Source of the DNA: an uncultured Bacilli bacterium
GTDB lineage: Bacteria; Bacillota_I; Bacilli_A; RF39; UBA660
DNA length: 23,962 bases
Reading direction: 5' to 3'
NCBI GenBank assembly: GCA_934090795.1
Contig: CAKOJQ010000015.1
Location: forward strand, 1-23,962
Part shown: one piece after another, positions 23,129 through 23,962 of the stretch
How the letters are laid out: each line of letters starts with the position of its first letter
Numbering within the stretch: position 1 is the first letter of the stretch
The notes under the pieces: model-generated
What the model was told of the DNA's origin: nothing
The model's input: the letters and a program-made list of their open reading frames with translations, nothing else
The model's database searches: none
Translations under genes and position numbers: made by a program

Positions 23129-23714
23129 GATGCAATAAAAGTATTAAGAGAAAAAGAAAGAAAAAAATCATCTGCATATAAAGTATTTAAAATAATAAAT
23201 GAAATATTTAAATATGAAGCAAAAATGGTAAAAGAAACAAGAACAGCTGAAGAGATAAAAGAAATAAGGAATAGTGAAAAATATCAAAAAATATTAGATG
23301 ATATAGATAATGAAGTAACTATGCTAAGTGAAAATACAACTAAAGATGGATTAGTATTAAAAGCCGTAAACTACTACATTAATATAAAAAAGAAATGAGA
23401 ACTATATACATTTAAAGAAAGTGGATATATTGAAATAGATAATAATTTAGCAGAGAGGACAGTAAAACCATTTGTAATAGGAAGAAAGAATTTTATTTTT
23501 TGTAAGACAAAAGCAGGAGCAGATAAAACAGCAATGATGTATAGTATAGTACAGACAGCCATAAATCATAAATAATGGAATTCATGCTGAACTATATATA
23601 AAATACGTATTAGAAAATATCGACAAAACAAAAAATATCGAAGAACTATTACCATGGAATGAGGAAATAAAAAATAGGTTTGGAATAATAAAAAAATTTC
23701 CGGTTAAAAAATAA
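23129..23714 (+). pseudogene. IS66-family transposase (TnpC) remnant, C-terminal part
   Basis: The conceptual frame gives about 190 residues of the C-terminal region of an IS66 TnpC. The diagnostic block is YIEIDNNLAERTVKPFVIGR, followed by KNFIFCKTKAGADKTAMMYS and, after a break, YIKYVLENIDK and ELLPWNEE. The ~300 N-terminal residues are absent. A TGA at 23396-23398 interrupts the frame exactly where the family has a conserved Trp (x-W-E-L). A +1 frameshift near 23570 (TAA at 23573) separates INHK from GIHAELY. No start codon or SD is convincing. It is a decayed fragment and cannot make a working transposase. It is the longest of the three IS66 remnants in the array. Confidence 0.85.
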
Positions 23715-23875
23715 TTAACCGGGGAAAAATCAAAATTTCCCGGTTAATTTATTAAATCCGGTAGAAAAAGCATACTTTTTCCGAAAAATATAAAAAATCC
23801 GGATTTTTCACGTGGGAATAATCCGGAAAGTGATAAAATTTAATCAAAACAGATAGGGAAAACTTTAATGCTTAC
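23715..23875 (+). mobile_element. IS66-family right end, copy 3
   Basis: The hairpin block follows the transposase remnant and is nearly identical to copy 1. It begins in the last codons of the pseudogene and reaches the terminal GGGAAAACTTTAATGCTTAC (23856-23875). The 10 bp outside the end (GCATATAAAA) are the same as outside copy 1, so these two copies share more than the IS itself and probably arose by tandem duplication. No G7 promoter follows within the window. Confidence 0.7.
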
Positions 23876-23926
23876 GCATATAAAAGTAAATACTAAAAAT
23901 TTCCCCACTATACAATAAAAAGAAAA

Positions 23927-23962
23927 TATAATACTCTTAAACTACGAGAGGAAGAGAAAAAT
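23927..23962 (+). promoter_or_regulatory. -10 box and SD of a gene starting beyond the window
   Basis: TATAAT (23927-23932) and a strong purine-rich SD (GAGAGGAAGAG, 23946-23956) lie at the very end, and the final AT could be the start of an ATG. This suggests a rightward gene immediately outside. No G tract or good -35 is seen, so it differs from the surface-gene promoters. Confidence 0.35.

Noticed and set aside
19200..23875. CRISPR-like or tRNA array reading of the repeated CCGG hairpin blocks
   Set aside because: There are only three copies, 1.9-2.5 kb apart, joined to IS66 transposase remnants and ending in an IS66-type terminus; they are not short regular repeats with spacers.
21460..23962. 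DGR reverse transcriptase or template repeat within the window
   Set aside because: No RT motifs (such as a YxDD-type active site) and no A-rich copy of the candidate variable region were found on either strand by eye.

Overview
The window is very AT-rich (about 70-75% A+T by eye) and has the marks of a low-GC Firmicute. These include a T-box leader in front of thrS, SD-led genes, a lipoprotein PrsA foldase, RecX, RmuC and two tiny YjcZ-like hydrophobic proteins. Base composition and gene content suggest a gut-type Bacilli/Erysipelotrichia- or RF39-like lineage. That placement is inference, because no rRNA or other strong marker is present. TGG is the usual Trp codon, and TAA/TAG are almost the only stops.

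Layout. 1-4841: T-box and thrS, a DUF421 membrane protein, a tandem pair of CPBP-type membrane proteins (the first has lost every catalytic residue), and a small single-pass protein. 4842-6455: a first surface protein with a DUF6273-like C-terminal domain, behind an unusual promoter containing G7. 6456-17340: mostly housekeeping genes: a coiled-coil membrane protein, MtaB, a short rhodanese, a monomeric [FeFe]-hydrogenase-like protein, RecX, PrsA (minus strand), two YjcZ-like peptides, a HerA-like ATPase, a lysozyme-like protein, a VTT/TVP38 membrane protein and RmuC. Several of these genes have a -10 box only 5-7 nt before the ATG, so they probably make leaderless mRNA. 17341-23962: an accessory array of three large N-terminally anchored surface proteins, each followed by a 5'-truncated IS66-family remnant.

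The part worth attention is the surface-protein family (5091, 17423, 19517, 21460). All four genes carry the same promoter design: TTGACG, a run of exactly seven G inside a 16-bp spacer, then a -10 box. A homopolymer there is the classic architecture for slipped-strand phase variation. The proteins are mosaics of two N-terminal modules and three C-terminal modules. Genes 17423 and 19517 are identical from promoter through codon 42 and then diverge. The last ~125 nt of gene 21460 are about 50% GC and poor in A, unlike everything around them. They encode the W-T-L-S ... G/N/S-rich ... P-A-V-F-L-K-S-D tail of a C-type-lectin-like domain, which is the look of a variable region written by a diversity-generating retroelement (DGR). 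No reverse transcriptase or template repeat lies in the window. My reading is an antigen- or ligand-diversification locus combining switchable promoters, recombining modules, IS66 remnants as homology blocks and possibly remote DGR mutagenesis. Each part is testable.
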